A DNA stretch of 62,124 nt from Pseudomonadota bacterium (lineage in GTDB: Bacteria > Pseudomonadota > Gammaproteobacteria > Steroidobacterales > Steroidobacteraceae), in NCBI GenBank assembly GCA_023433705.1, contig JAEYUC010000010.1:1-62124 (forward strand), given 5' to 3'. Below the pieces are notes generated by a model. The model did no database searches. It worked only from the letters and a program-made list of their open reading frames with translations, and was not told where the DNA came from. This document shows, in pieces, positions 1 through 10,200 of the stretch; the stretch's first letter is position 1, and every line of letters starts with the position of its first letter. A program made the position numbers and the translations under genes.

Positions 1-1852
1 GCTTGATGCACTTGAGCGCCGGCACCATGCGCGCCTTCGGCTCGTTGTCCACTTTCGGTGGCGCCGCCCGCGGCGCGACCTGCTTCTTGCCCGACAGGTA
101 CTGGCCCGTGAGCGATTGCGGATTCGCCGCCACCGCGGCCGGCGAATCGAACGCGACGATCTCGCCGCCGCGCTCACCCGCGCCCGGACCCAGGTCCAGC
201 AGCCGGTCCGCAGCGAGCATGATCTGCGGATCGTGTTCGACGACGACCAGCGAATTGCCCGCGTCGCGCAGCCGGTGCATGACCTGCGTGACGCGCTGCA
301 TGTCGCGCGGATGCAATCCGATGGACGGCTCGTCCAGCACGAACAGCGTGTTCACGAGCGACGTGCCGAGCGCGGTAGTCAGGTTGATGCGCTGGACCTC
401 GCCGCCCGACAACGTGCGCGACTGCCTGTCCAGCGTGAGATACCCGAGCCCCACCTCGCATAGATAGGCGAAGCGCGCGCGCACCTCAGAGAGCAGCAGG
501 TCCGTCGCCTCGTCGAGCGGCGCGGGCAGCGTCAGCGCGTCGAAGAACGCGCGGCTCCGGTCGAGCGACAGCAGCGCGATGTCATGGATGTTCTTTCCCT
601 CGATGCGCCACAGCAGCGCCTCGGGCTTGAGCCGCGAGCCGCCGCAGGCCGTGCACGGCGTGTACGCGCGGTACCGCGACAGCAACACGCGCACGTGCAT
701 CTTGTAGGCCTTGGTTTCCAGCCACTCGAAGAAGCGCTTCGCGCCGTACCAGACCTTTTTTTCCCACTTGCCTTCGCCCTCGATCACCCACTTGCGCTGG
801 TCTTCACTCAGCGCATACCAGGGCGTATCGAGCGGAATGCCACGCTTGTTCGCGAACTTGACCAGGTCGTCCTGGCATTCCTTGTACGACTTCGTCTGCC
901 AGGGCTTCACCGCGCCGCCCGCGAGGGTTTTCGTCTCGTCGGGCACCACGAGCCCGTAGTCGATGCCGATGATGCGGCCGAAGCCGCGGCAGGTCTCGCA
1001 CGCGCCCACGGGCGAGTTGAACGAGAACAGCGACGGCACAGGGTCGCGATAGTGGATGTCGCAATCCGCGCAGTGCAGGTCGGTCGAGTAGCGCCATCTA
1101 TCTACCGAAGCCGGTGGGTCCGCATCGTTCACGACGTGCAGGCTCACCCGCCCGCGCCCCATGCGCAGCGCGGTCTCGAGCGACTCCATCACGCGCCCTC
1201 GCTCGGCATTGCCGAGCCGGAAGCGGTCCTGCACCACCTCCAGCGTGTCGCCGTTCCTCTCGTGCACACGCGTATAACCCTGCGACTCCAGCAGCTTGCG
1301 AACCTCGGCTTCCTTGAAGTTCTTCGGCACCGTCACCGGGAAACACAGGTACACGCGTGGATCGCCCGCGGCCGCCGCGCGCGCCTGCGCATCGGCGAAG
1401 ATGCTCTCCGCCGTGTCCCGGCGCACGGGCTTGCCGCAGTTCCGGCAGAACAGCGACGCCGCGCGCGCGAAGAGCAGCTTCAGGTGGTCATTGAGTTCGG
1501 TCATCGTCCCGACGGTCGAGCGCGAGGTGCGCACCGGATTCGTCTGGTCGATGGCGATCGCGGGCGGGATGCCGTCCACGCGATCGACCGCCGGCTTGTC
1601 CATGCGGTCGAGGAACTGGCGCGCGTAGGGCGAGAAGGTCTCGACATAACGACGCTGGCCCTCGGCGTACAACGTGTCGAACACCAATGAGGATTTCCCC
1701 GAGCCCGACACGCCCGTCACCACGACTAGCTCGTGCAGCGGGATGTCGATCGACAGATTCTTCAGGTTGTTCTGCCGCGCGCCGTGCACGCCGATACAGG
1801 CGTACCGAGACGCCTTGTCGACGATGGGCTTGCGGATGACGGGCTTGTCCAT
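1..1852 (-). CDS. uvrA: Excinuclease ABC subunit A (UvrA), N-terminal half, cut by window edge
   Basis: DNA-damage recognition ATPase of nucleotide excision repair. The visible 617 residues hold the complete first nucleotide-binding domain: Walker A GVSGSGKSS near residue 37, a zinc-finger pair CADC...CETC near 235-260, a second CTACGG finger near 400, signature LSGGEVQRI and Walker B LFVLDEPS near 500-530. The ATG at 1850-1852 gives the conserved start before the Walker A strand. The reading frame runs open to base 1, so the second ATPase domain lies outside the window. The sequence NPVRTSRSTVGTMTEL and the short region between the fingers differ from the E. coli-type protein and recall the unusually long UvrA-like proteins of xanthomonads (from memory, not checked). 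Divergent from the transporter gene; no clear LexA box was seen in the 145-bp gap. Confidence 0.93.
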   Translation of the reverse strand, partial: MDKPVIRKPIVDKASRYACIGVHGARQNNLKNLSIDIPLHELVVVTGVSGSGKSSLVFDTLYAEGQRRYVETFSPYARQFLDRMDKPAVDRVDGIPPAIAIDQTNPVRTSRSTVGTMTELNDHLKLLFARAASLFCRNCGKPVRRDTAESIFADAQARAAAAGDPRVYLCFPVTVPKNFKEAEVRKLLESQGYTRVHERNGDTLEVVQDRFRLGNAERGRVMESLETALRMGRGRVSLHVVNDADPPASVDRWRYSTDLHCADCDIHYRDPVPSLFSFNSPVGACETCRGFGRIIGIDYGLVVPDETKTLAGGAVKPWQTKSYKECQDDLVKFANKRGIPLDTPWYALSEDQRKWVIEGEGKWEKKVWYGAKRFFEWLETKAYKMHVRVLLSRYRAYTPCTACGGSRLKPEALLWRIEGKNIHDIALLSLDRSRAFFDALTLPAPLDEATDLLLSEVRARFAYLCEVGLGYLTLDRQSRTLSGGEVQRINLTTALGTSLVNTLFVLDEPSIGLHPRDMQRVTQVMHRLRDAGNSLVVVEHDPQIMLAADRLLDLGPGAGERGGEIVAFDSPAAVAANPQSLTGQYLSGKKQVAPRAAPPKVDNEPKARMVPALKCIK

Positions 1853-1997
1853 GTAGCGGGCGGAACTTGGTCTTGCGGATCGGTTATTGTACCGGGCACG
1901 TCAAGGGGTGCGGTGTGGGACAGGGCCCATGCCACGGACGACGGCGCGATATGCGTCGATACAACATGAACACGTTCGATCGAGAAGGGGGGATTTC

Positions 1998-3662
1998 GTG
2001 ACGGGCGAAGTGGCTTCAGCGGCGGGTAAACCCATAGACAGCGCGCACCGGCGCGTCATTGTTGCGTCATCACTCGGTACCGTGTTCGAGTGGTACGACT
2101 TTTACCTGTACGGTTCGCTGGTCGCGATCATCACCCGGAAGTTCTTCTCGGGCATGAACGACACCACGGCGTTCCTGTTCGCGCTGCTGGCCTTCGCGGC
2201 GGGGTTCTTCGTGCGGCCGTTCGGCGCGCTGGTCTTCGGGCGGCTCGGCGACATGGTCGGCCGAAAGTACACGTTCCTGCTCACCATCGTCATCATGGGC
2301 GCCTCGACCGCGCTCGTCGGCTGCCTGCCGACGTACGAGACGATTGGCATCACGGCGCCGATCATCTTCATCGTGTTGCGGCTGCTGCAGGGCCTCGCGC
2401 TCGGCGGCCAGTACGGTGGAGCGGCGACCTACATCTCCGAGCATGCGCCCGACGGCAAGCGCGGCCTCTATACGAGCTGGATCCAGACCACGGCGACGCT
2501 GGGCTTCTTCCTCTCGCTGCTCGTCATCCTCGCGTGCCGTTTCGCGATGGGTCCCGAGAAATTCGACGCCTGGGGCTGGCGCATTCCGTTCCTGCTCTCG
2601 ACGGTGCTGCTGCTGATCTCGGTGTACATCCGGATGCAATTGCAGGAATCGCCGGAGTTCCAGGAGATCAAGGCCGCCGGCAAGTTGTCGAAGGCTCCGC
2701 TGAAGGAGTCGTTCGGACAGTGGTCGAATCTCAAGATCGTGTTGCTGGCGCTGTTCGGCGCCGTCGCCGGCCAGGCCGTCGTCTGGTACGGCGGCCAGTT
2801 CTACGCGTTGCTGTTCCTCGAGAAGACCTTGCAGGTCGACCCGACGAGCGCGCAGCTCGTGATGGCCGCCGCGCTGCTGATCGCGACGCCGTTCTTCGTG
2901 GTATTTGGCGCGCTGTCGGACAAGATCGGACGCAAGAAGATCGTGCTCGCGGGCTGCCTGCTGGCCGCGCTCACGTACTTCCCGATCTTCAAGGGCATCA
3001 CGAACTTCGCGAATCCGGCGCTTGCGGCGGCGGTGGCCGCGAACCCGGTGTCGGTCGTCGCGGATCCCGCGGAGTGCAGCTTCCAGTTCGATCCGGTCGG
3101 CGGGACACAATTCTCGAGCGGCTGCGATCTCGCCAAGGGCGCGCTCGCGCGCATGGGCGTGTCGTATTCGAACGTGAGCGCACCCGACATGACGGGCAGG
3201 GCGGAGGTGAGGGTCGGCGACGCGACGCTCGAGGTAGTTAGCCTGGGCGCGCGATTGAGCGCGGCGGAGTACAAGGCCGGGCAGGACGAGGTGAACGCGC
3301 GCGTCAAGGCGGCCATCACGGCGGCGGGTTATCCCGCGAAGGCCGACATGGACGCGTTCAACTTCCCGATGGTCATCCTGCTGTGCACGATCCTCGTCAT
3401 CTACGTGACGATGGTGTACGGCCCGATCGCCGCGTGGCTCGTCGAGCTGTTCCCCGCGCGCATCCGCTACACGTCGATGTCGCTGCCGTATCACATCGGC
3501 AACGGCTGGTTCGGCGGATTCCTTCCGGTGACGTCGTTCGCGATCGTCGCGGCCACGGGCAACATCTACAACGGCCTGTGGTACCCCGTCATCGTGGCCG
3601 GCGTCACGATCGTGATCGGCGCGTTCTTCCTGCGCGAGACCAAGGACAGTCCCGCGACCTGA
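1998..3662 (+). CDS. MFS transporter, metabolite:H+ symporter (MHS) type
   Basis: Predicted 554-residue inner-membrane transporter, probably a proton symporter for an organic acid or similar solute; the substrate cannot be read from sequence. The N-terminus has the MHS-type stretch GTVFEWYDFYLYGSL, followed by the loop motif GRLGDMVGRKYTF between TM2 and TM3 and a second copy, GALSDKIGRKK, in the C-terminal half. About 130 residues between late TM segments (from ITNFANPAL to the next helix FPMVILLC) form a large extramembrane insertion with two cysteines that could pair. I chose the GTG at 1998 because a strong GAAGGGGGG ribosome site precedes it by about 7 bases; the frame stays open further upstream but lacks such a site. 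Followed by a long palindrome, then sodC in convergent orientation. Confidence 0.9.
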   Translation: MTGEVASAAGKPIDSAHRRVIVASSLGTVFEWYDFYLYGSLVAIITRKFFSGMNDTTAFLFALLAFAAGFFVRPFGALVFGRLGDMVGRKYTFLLTIVIMGASTALVGCLPTYETIGITAPIIFIVLRLLQGLALGGQYGGAATYISEHAPDGKRGLYTSWIQTTATLGFFLSLLVILACRFAMGPEKFDAWGWRIPFLLSTVLLLISVYIRMQLQESPEFQEIKAAGKLSKAPLKESFGQWSNLKIVLLALFGAVAGQAVVWYGGQFYALLFLEKTLQVDPTSAQLVMAAALLIATPFFVVFGALSDKIGRKKIVLAGCLLAALTYFPIFKGITNFANPALAAAVAANPVSVVADPAECSFQFDPVGGTQFSSGCDLAKGALARMGVSYSNVSAPDMTGRAEVRVGDATLEVVSLGARLSAAEYKAGQDEVNARVKAAITAAGYPAKADMDAFNFPMVILLCTILVIYVTMVYGPIAAWLVELFPARIRYTSMSLPYHIGNGWFGGFLPVTSFAIVAATGNIYNGLWYPVIVAGVTIVIGAFFLRETKDSPAT

Positions 3663-3671
3663 CCGCAGGCA

Positions 3672-3757
3672 GGTGCCGGGTGAGAAATCGCGGAGTTGGC
3701 GCTCCGCGCATTTCACCCGGCGCCCGCGTCAACTCCGCGATTTCTCACCCCGGCACC
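3672..3757. repeat. Long inverted repeat at transporter/sodC convergent junction
   Basis: Arms at 3672-3698 and 3730-3757 are complementary over 27 bases apart from one extra C in the right arm; the loop between them holds a further G+C-rich partial palindrome. The outer 16 bases, GGTGCCGGGTGAGAAA, are identical to the outer part of the palindrome at 56271-56366, while the inner arm sequences differ. The right arm contains the TGA stop and the last codons of sodC. It could act as a bidirectional transcription terminator or be a REP-like mobile element. Confidence 0.85.
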
Positions 3758-4341
3758 GATCTCTTGGCGCCGATCACTCCGCACGCGATGCGATCTCCGG
3801 AGGCGCCCGACGGCTGCGTCTTGTAGTCGTCGGGTTTGGCGTGCAGCACCACGGCCTTGCCGAGAACGTCATCCGGCTGTGCGGACGCGAGCGAGACGCC
3901 GCTCGCCGTCGCATCCACGGTGGCCATGCCCTGGCCGTCGGACTTCACGTTGAACATGTCGCCGGCGTGGTGTGTGGGACCTGCGGGATCGCCGTGCTCC
4001 GCATTCGTGGGGTTGAAGTGCGCGCCCGCGCTGCTCGCGTCCGGCGCGCTGCAGTCGCCGACCTCGTGGATGTGAAAACCGAACTCGGCGTTCGGCGGCA
4101 GGCCCTGCAGCGAGCCCGCGATGCGAATGGAATCCGGCCCTTCCGCGGTCAGCGTGAGCGTTCCGGACGCGGAATTTCCCTGCGTCGGCGCGAGCTGGGC
4201 GGTTGCGCTCGCCGGCGGGGGTGGCTGAGTCTCGGCCGGCGGCGGAGCGGGGGCCTGCGCCTGGTCGGCGGGAGGCGTCGATTGGCGTCCGCACGCGGCG
4301 AGCGCCAGCGTCACGGCACAGGACAACATCAGCTTCTTCAC
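3745..4341 (-). CDS. sodC: Cu/Zn superoxide dismutase, lipoprotein
   Basis: Periplasmic enzyme converting superoxide to oxygen and peroxide. The 198-residue product begins with a lipoprotein signal peptide ending in the lipobox LAAC, followed by a Pro/Ala-rich linker of about 35 residues. The dismutase domain shows the copper-site motif GFHIHEVGDCSAPDA, the bridging and zinc ligands in GAHFNPTNAEHGDP and HHAGD, the last copper His in VVLHAKPDD, and the second disulphide cysteine in RIACGVIG, so all metal ligands are present. The last residues SVPG and the stop codon are encoded by the right arm of the palindrome at 3730-3757, so the C-terminal tail has probably been remodelled by that element. 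Convergent with the transporter gene. Confidence 0.95.
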   Translation of the reverse strand: MKKLMLSCAVTLALAACGRQSTPPADQAQAPAPPPAETQPPPPASATAQLAPTQGNSASGTLTLTAEGPDSIRIAGSLQGLPPNAEFGFHIHEVGDCSAPDASSAGAHFNPTNAEHGDPAGPTHHAGDMFNVKSDGQGMATVDATASGVSLASAQPDDVLGKAVVLHAKPDDYKTQPSGASGDRIACGVIGAKRSVPG

Positions 4342-4685
4342 GGCGAGGCTCCCACTGGTTAGAGATGGGCATCACGCTAAGCCCAAAGGCCGACCACGCG
4401 CAGTCAGTCGGTCGACGCCGCCCGCCGTGCGATATTCCTACCGGACCGCCACGCATCGGGTAGTCAGACGTTCGTCCCGCAGGATTCGTCCTACAAACTA
4501 CCTGAATCCGTTGCGCGAACGCCATGCAGCGCGCGGCTGATTTCCCGATGCAAGCCTCGATCTGTTGCGGGGCCTTCTAACTTTCTCGCGCGGCGAGGAT
4601 ACTGGCGCCATCGGTACGGCGAGCTAGTGGAACAGCGCGCCCTTGCGCATCGCCGCACGCAAGAAAAAGCAGAAGGAGTTGTCGC
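4342..4685. other. Intergenic region between divergent sodC and TonB receptor genes
   Basis: 344 bases without a supported gene. It must carry the promoters of both divergent genes. The only clear signal I can point to is the strong AAGGAG ribosome site at about 4674-4679 for the receptor gene. The frames that cross it are antisense or out-of-frame artefacts. Confidence 0.6.
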
Positions 4686-7106
4686 ATGAAGTCATGGATC
4701 AGACGCGGCGCCGCCGCGCTTGCCCCCCTCGCGTCCCTTTCGGCATTCGCGCAGGACACCCCGCAACAGACCGAGACGATCGGCGAGGAAATCATCGTCA
4801 CCGCGACCAAGCGCGAGGCCTCGCTGCAGGAGGTGCCGTTCTCGGTCGCCGCGGTGACGGCGGAGGATCTCAAGGAGTCCGGCGCGAATAATCTCGTGGA
4901 GGTCGCGCGCAACGTGCCTGGCCTGTACATCACCGATCTCGGCCCCGGACAGAGCCAGGTCGCTATCCGCGGCATCAGCGCGGGGCAGGTGGTGCGCGAC
5001 CAGGCGGGCGTGAAGGAGTCCGTCGGCATCTACCTCGACGAGTCGCCCATCTCGGTGGCGTTGTTCACGCCCGATCTCGATCTCTACGACCTCGATCGCA
5101 TCGAGGTGCTGCGCGGACCGCAGGGCACGCTGTTCGGCGCGGGCTCCACTTCCGGCACGGTGCGCTACATCACCGCGCAGCCAGACATCGGCACCTTCGG
5201 CGGCTCCGTCGATCTCACGGCCGAGAACGCCGAAGACGGCGAATTCGGCGGCGGATTGCGTGCCTCGCTCAACGTGCCGCTCGGCGAAACCGCGGCGATG
5301 CGCGTCGTGGGCTACCACAGCGAAATGCCCGGGTTCATCGACTCCGTGTATCCGGACCGCTCCCGGCGCGAGGACGTCAACGGTGGCACGCGCACCGGCG
5401 GCAGGCTCGCGTTCCGCTTCGAGCCGAACGAGAACATTGCGATCACGCCGCGCGTGATCTACCAGAAGCTCGAGACCGACGGGTATCCGCGCATCGACGC
5501 GTACAACATTCTCGGCAATCCGTTCACGACTACCGAGCCTGCGATCCAGGTGGGCGAGCGCGAGCAGGTCACCCAGATCCGCGAAGGGCTCACCGACGAG
5601 TTCCTGCTCGGCGATCTCAAGATGGAGTTCGGGTTCGGCGACATCGGGCTCACGTCGATCACCACGTACATCGATCGCGACGTCGAAGTGTTGCGCGACG
5701 CGAGCCAGCTCACGGGCAGCGTGAGCTTCGACAGCGGCGTCGCGACACCCGCCGAGGTCCGCATCGACTCGCCGCTCTACGACACCACGGATCTCAAGGT
5801 GTGGAGCCAGGAGCTGCGGCTCGCATCGACGGGCGAGGGGCCATTCCAGTGGCTGATCGGCGCGTTCTACCAGGACGTCGATCGCACGTACGGCCAGAAC
5901 CTGCCCACCGCGGGTTACGACGCGATCACCACGCGGCTCGACCCGCGCTTCACCAGCGCGTTCTTCGGAGCGCCACCCAATACGCCTTACTTCTCGCACC
6001 TGACCTACGACTTCAAGCAGCTCGCGGCCTTCACCGAGCTCACCTACCAGTTCACCAACTTGTTCGCGGTCACGGCGGGCGTGCGTTACTACGACTTCGA
6101 CGAAGACCGCCTGCTGACCTTCGCGGGCTTCTTCGCCGACATGGGTTACACGGACGAACCGGGCTCGACTTCCTCGGACGGGTTTTCGCCGCGCGTGATC
6201 CTTGCGTTCACGCCGAACGACAACATGCGGGTCACCGCGCAGTACTCCGAAGGCTTCCGGCTCGGCGGCATCAACGACCCGCTCAACGTCACGTTGTGCA
6301 CGCCGGAATCCGGCGACCTGGCCACCTATGGCGGCCACCCGACCTGGGACGACGAAAAGGTGAAGAACTACGAGCTCGGCTTCAAATCGCGCTTCAGCGA
6401 TGGCGCGGTGACGTTCAATGCATCGGCGTTCTTCACGGACATCGACGGACTGCAGGTGATCGCCGATGCCGGCACCTGCTCCTCGCGCATCATCCTCAAC
6501 GCCCAGGCCGAGACGATCGGCGGCGAGATGGAATTGTTCGTGCGGCCGAACGAGAGCTGGGACCTGGGCCTCTCCGCGACGTACGTTCAGGCGGAGATCA
6601 CCGAGACGCAGCTCAACACGCCGATCCCGCCGGCGCAGCCGACACCGATCGCCGGCATTCGCGATGGCAACCGCCTGCCTACTTCGCCCGAGCTGCAGGC
6701 AGCCGCGAGCATCGGCTACACCTGGGGTTTCGGCGATTCGCTCGAGAGTTACGTGCGCTTCACCGCGCAGTACGTTGGCTCTTCGTATACCCAGCTCGCC
6801 GATCAGGAACCCAACTTCGGCCTGATCGCGGCCGGCGGACCGCCGGGATCCGCGCGGCTCATTCCGTTCGGCGGGCCGTACACGACCACGACGATTCCGT
6901 TCGAGGCCGAGCTGCCGTCGTACGAGATCGGCAACCTTCGCTGGGGCATCCGCGCCGACCGCTGGGAGGCCGCGCTGTACGTCAACAATCTCTGGGACGA
7001 GCGCGCGTTCCTGTCGATCGACCGCGAGCGCGGCCGCAGCGCGCGCGTGGGTTACCTGACCAACCCGCCGCGCACGTACGGCGTCAACTTCCGCATGAAC
7101 TTCTGA
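4686..7106 (+). CDS. TonB-dependent outer-membrane receptor
   Basis: 806-residue outer-membrane active transporter for a large or scarce ligand (siderophore, glycan or similar; not determinable here), energised by TonB/ExbB/ExbD. A signal peptide ending SAFAQ is followed by a TonB-box-like EEIIVTATKRE near residue 33 and the plug domain, with VPFSVAAVTAEDL, NVPGLYI and the conserved IEVLRGPQGTLFGAGS. The 22-strand barrel follows, and the chain ends in aromatic RMNF as expected for BAM-assembled barrels. The barrel motifs resemble the FecA-like/CirA class found in large numbers in Xanthomonadales-type bacteria. A strong AAGGAG site precedes the ATG. No partner SusD, sigma or anti-sigma gene is adjacent. 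Convergent with the next gene, with palindromes in between. Confidence 0.95.
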   Translation: MKSWIRRGAAALAPLASLSAFAQDTPQQTETIGEEIIVTATKREASLQEVPFSVAAVTAEDLKESGANNLVEVARNVPGLYITDLGPGQSQVAIRGISAGQVVRDQAGVKESVGIYLDESPISVALFTPDLDLYDLDRIEVLRGPQGTLFGAGSTSGTVRYITAQPDIGTFGGSVDLTAENAEDGEFGGGLRASLNVPLGETAAMRVVGYHSEMPGFIDSVYPDRSRREDVNGGTRTGGRLAFRFEPNENIAITPRVIYQKLETDGYPRIDAYNILGNPFTTTEPAIQVGEREQVTQIREGLTDEFLLGDLKMEFGFGDIGLTSITTYIDRDVEVLRDASQLTGSVSFDSGVATPAEVRIDSPLYDTTDLKVWSQELRLASTGEGPFQWLIGAFYQDVDRTYGQNLPTAGYDAITTRLDPRFTSAFFGAPPNTPYFSHLTYDFKQLAAFTELTYQFTNLFAVTAGVRYYDFDEDRLLTFAGFFADMGYTDEPGSTSSDGFSPRVILAFTPNDNMRVTAQYSEGFRLGGINDPLNVTLCTPESGDLATYGGHPTWDDEKVKNYELGFKSRFSDGAVTFNASAFFTDIDGLQVIADAGTCSSRIILNAQAETIGGEMELFVRPNESWDLGLSATYVQAEITETQLNTPIPPAQPTPIAGIRDGNRLPTSPELQAAASIGYTWGFGDSLESYVRFTAQYVGSSYTQLADQEPNFGLIAAGGPPGSARLIPFGGPYTTTTIPFEAELPSYEIGNLRWGIRADRWEAALYVNNLWDERAFLSIDRERGRSARVGYLTNPPRTYGVNFRMNF

Positions 7107-7155
7107 GCCGCCCGGCGCGACCCTGTCAAACTACCGAGCCGGGACCTGCCGAGGC

Positions 7156-7223
7156 GCCGGACCTCGCGGCATCAATCGCGAGGTCCGGCACCGCTTGCTG
7201 GCAAATGGGGCCTGACCCCATTT
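7156..7223. repeat. Two adjacent palindromes at a convergent junction
   Basis: The first hairpin has 13-bp perfect arms at 7156-7168 and 7177-7189 (GCCGGACCTCGCG and complement, 8-base loop). The second, 7203-7223, has 8-bp arms AAATGGGG/CCCCATTT around CCTGA and overlaps the TAA stop of the leftward gene that ends at 7222. The lead-in TTGCTGGCAAATGGGG recurs as TTGCTGGCAAAAGGGG near 24791 and as CTGGCAAACGGGG near 33064. Likely terminator or REP-like element. Confidence 0.75.
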
Positions 7224-10200
7224 ACGGGTGGCCGCCGGGAGCGCCGAGCTCGCTGGTGCTGCTCATCGCGCGATTCGACACGCCGGGCGCAGGCTCTTCC
7301 TGCGGGCCATTCGTGCCGTCGAGCGCCTTCAGGAACGCGACCACGTCGCGCAGCTCGGAGCGCGACATCACCTGCGCGTAGATGTCCGGCATGCTCGACG
7401 GCGCGGCCACGCGCGACTGCACCTGCGCCGTCGCGATGTCCACCGTCGTGTTGTCGCCGCGTTTGAGCACCACTTTTTCGGGTGTCTCGCTCACGATCGA
7501 GCCGGTCTCGGTGCTGCCGTCCTTCAGCGTGAACGTGACGATGTCGAACCCGGCCGCGATGTGTTTGCTCGGCTTCACGATCGACTCGAGCAGGTACTCG
7601 GCGCTCTTCTGCTTGCCGATGGTCGACAGGTCCGGCCCCGCTTCGCCGCCGTTGCCGAACACCTTGTGGCAGCGCGCGCAGGGCAGGACGTTGTTGTTGA
7701 AGAACTGGCCAGCGCCTGCCCACGGATCGCCGCCCGCGAGCGAGAAGCGATATGGCGCAATGTCGTCGCCGCTCGCGGCCCACGCGGCTTTCTGTTTCTC
7801 CCAGCGCGCCTGCACGGCCGGCGCGGTGCTCTTCTCCACCGCGTCGAGCAGCTCGACCTGCGCGCCCGGACGCACCTTGCCGGCGGCCAGGCTGTCGAGC
7901 GAACCGGCCAGCAGCTTCGCTCCGTCGGCCGCGGGCAGCTTCGGGATCGCGCGGAACGCGGCCTGCTGCTCGGCCTCCGAGCCTTCGGCCACGAAGCGGC
8001 GCACGAGCGGCATCGCACGCGCCGGCGCGCGCCGCGCCGTGATCTCGAGCGCGGCGAGCCTGAGCGCGGGCACGCTGGATTTCTCCGCGAATGCGAGCGC
8101 GCGCGTGATCTCGTCGCCACCGAGTCTGTCGAGCGACGCGAGCGCTGCCGTGCGCACGCTTTCCGGCGCCGCGTCGTTGCCGACGAGCGCGGTGAGCTGC
8201 GGCGCGAGCGACGTGATGCCGAGATCCGCCACGGCCTCGAGCGCCGCGATTTGGACTCCTTCCGGTCCCTTGCCGAGCAGCCCCGACGCCGCCGCGGTGA
8301 GGGCCGTGGCCGCATCGCCGCCGTCGCGCTTGTCCATCGGACGGAAGATGCCGACCACGCGATCGCGCTGCGGCGTCTTTGCCCACAGCCCGAGCTGCTT
8401 GAGCGCTTCCGCGCGCATCTCGGGCTTCGCGTCCGCGCGCTGCGCGTACTCGGCGAGATTGCGTGCCGACTCGCCGCCGCCGAGGCGGAAGTTCGCGTTG
8501 ATCGCGCGCACGACGAACGGCTCGTCGGCGGCGGGTGCCTTCACGAGGCTCGCCGCGAGCGCGGGCGCGGCGTCCTTGACCGGTGCGTCGTTGATCGCGA
8601 GCGCGGCTTCGCGCGCGATGAACGCGTCGGAGTCCGCCAGGAATTTCGCGATCTTCGGATTGCCGAGCTTGCGATACGCGAGCAAAACGCCGAGACGCAC
8701 CGCGTTCGATTTGCTTTCCGCGGCGGCGTCGAGCGTCGCGTTGTTGCCGATGAGCACGAGCGCGTGCACGGCGGCGTGGCGCAGGTATTCGTCCTTGTTG
8801 TCGTTGCGCTCGATCAGCCCGAGCAGCGGCGTGACGCTGGCCGCATCGCCCAGCTTCCCGAGGCTCTGCGCGGCAAAGAACTGCACGCGCGCGTCGGCGT
8901 CGTCCAGCTTCCTGACCAGCGCGCCTTGCGCCTTCGCGTACTTGATGTCGCCGAGGCCCTTCGCGGCCTGCGCGCGCACCTCGGAGTCCTTGTCATCGAG
9001 CAGTCGGACGAGCAGGTCGTTGAATTGCCCGCGACCTGCGACGCCGAACTGCGTCAGACCCCACACCGCGTGCAGCCGACCCAGATCCGTGACGCCTTTG
9101 GCGCCCGTCACCGCTTTCGAGAACGCTCCCGGATTGCCGCGCGCCACGAGCTCGAACTGCGCTTCGAGACGAATGCGGCGATCGGGATGCGACAGCAACT
9201 CGCTCATGAGCCGCTGGTTGCTGACCTGCTTCAATCCGCTCGCGAGCAGTTGCGCGACCTCGGCGCTGATCTTCATCTGCGCCGGATCGGGTTTGACCGG
9301 CGAAACGCTGTACACGCGCCCCTTGCGCGACTTCGGCCAGCCATCCACCCAGTCGAGCAGGTAGAGCTTGCCGTCCGGCGCGAACGTCACGTCGGTCGGC
9401 AACACGCCGCCCATGAACTGCTGGCTGCTCGTCGGCTTGTACGACGCGCCGAGCTTGCCCAGCGTATAGGTCTGGATGCCGCTGCGCGCGATGCTGCCCT
9501 TGAAGTGCGTGATGAAGAAATGCCCGGCGTAGGCGGGCGTGAGGCCCGTGCCCGGGTAGTAGGTGAGTCCGGATGGACCATCCTCGATGTTGCAGATGGG
9601 CGGCAGTAGATAGGCCGGACGTCCCGGAAAGCGCGGCTTCCACAGGTTGTCGCTGATCCACGGCCCACCCTTGCCGAGCGGCGCGAACTGGTAACCCACG
9701 CGCCAGCCGCTGTCGCCGCCCTCGACCACGTGCACCAGGCGCTCCATGTCGCCCTGGTCGCTGTCGTTGTCGCCGGTGAAGAGATCGCCGCGCTCGTCGA
9801 ACACGAGTTCCTGCGGATTGCGCAGCCCGCGGTGCACGAGCTCGAGCTCCGTGCCGTCGAAGTTCGAGCGGTACACCGCGCCGTCGTCCGGCACGTCGAT
9901 GATCCGGCCGTCCGGACCTTTCACGTGGGCGCCGCGATCGCCAATTGAGTAATACAGCTTGCCGTCGTGCCCGATAGCGAGGCCGTGGAAATCGTGGCCC
10001 GTGAAGTTGAAGCGCACGCCGAAGCCTCGCAGCAGCTCCTCGCGCTTCGGTTTCGCGTTCGGCTGCTCGGTCAGCAGCCACAGGCTCGGAATGTTCGTGA
10101 ACCAGACCTTGCCATTGCGCGCGAGCACACCCGAGGCGATGCCGTCGAGTTCGCTGTTGAAGCCGTCGGCGAAGATGCTCGACTTGTCGGCGACGCCGTC

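Noticed and set aside
584..1690. Long open frame antisense to uvrA
   Set aside because: Arg/His-rich shadow of a high-G+C gene; the antisense strand encodes unmistakable UvrA motifs.
1853..1997. GAACACGTTC dyad as a LexA box
   Set aside because: Does not match CTG-N10-CAG or GTTC-N7-GTTC forms; no convincing site seen.
2070..3716. 548-codon frame antisense to the transporter gene
   Set aside because: Low-complexity Arg/Glu/Asp composition; the plus strand has clear membrane helices and MFS motifs.
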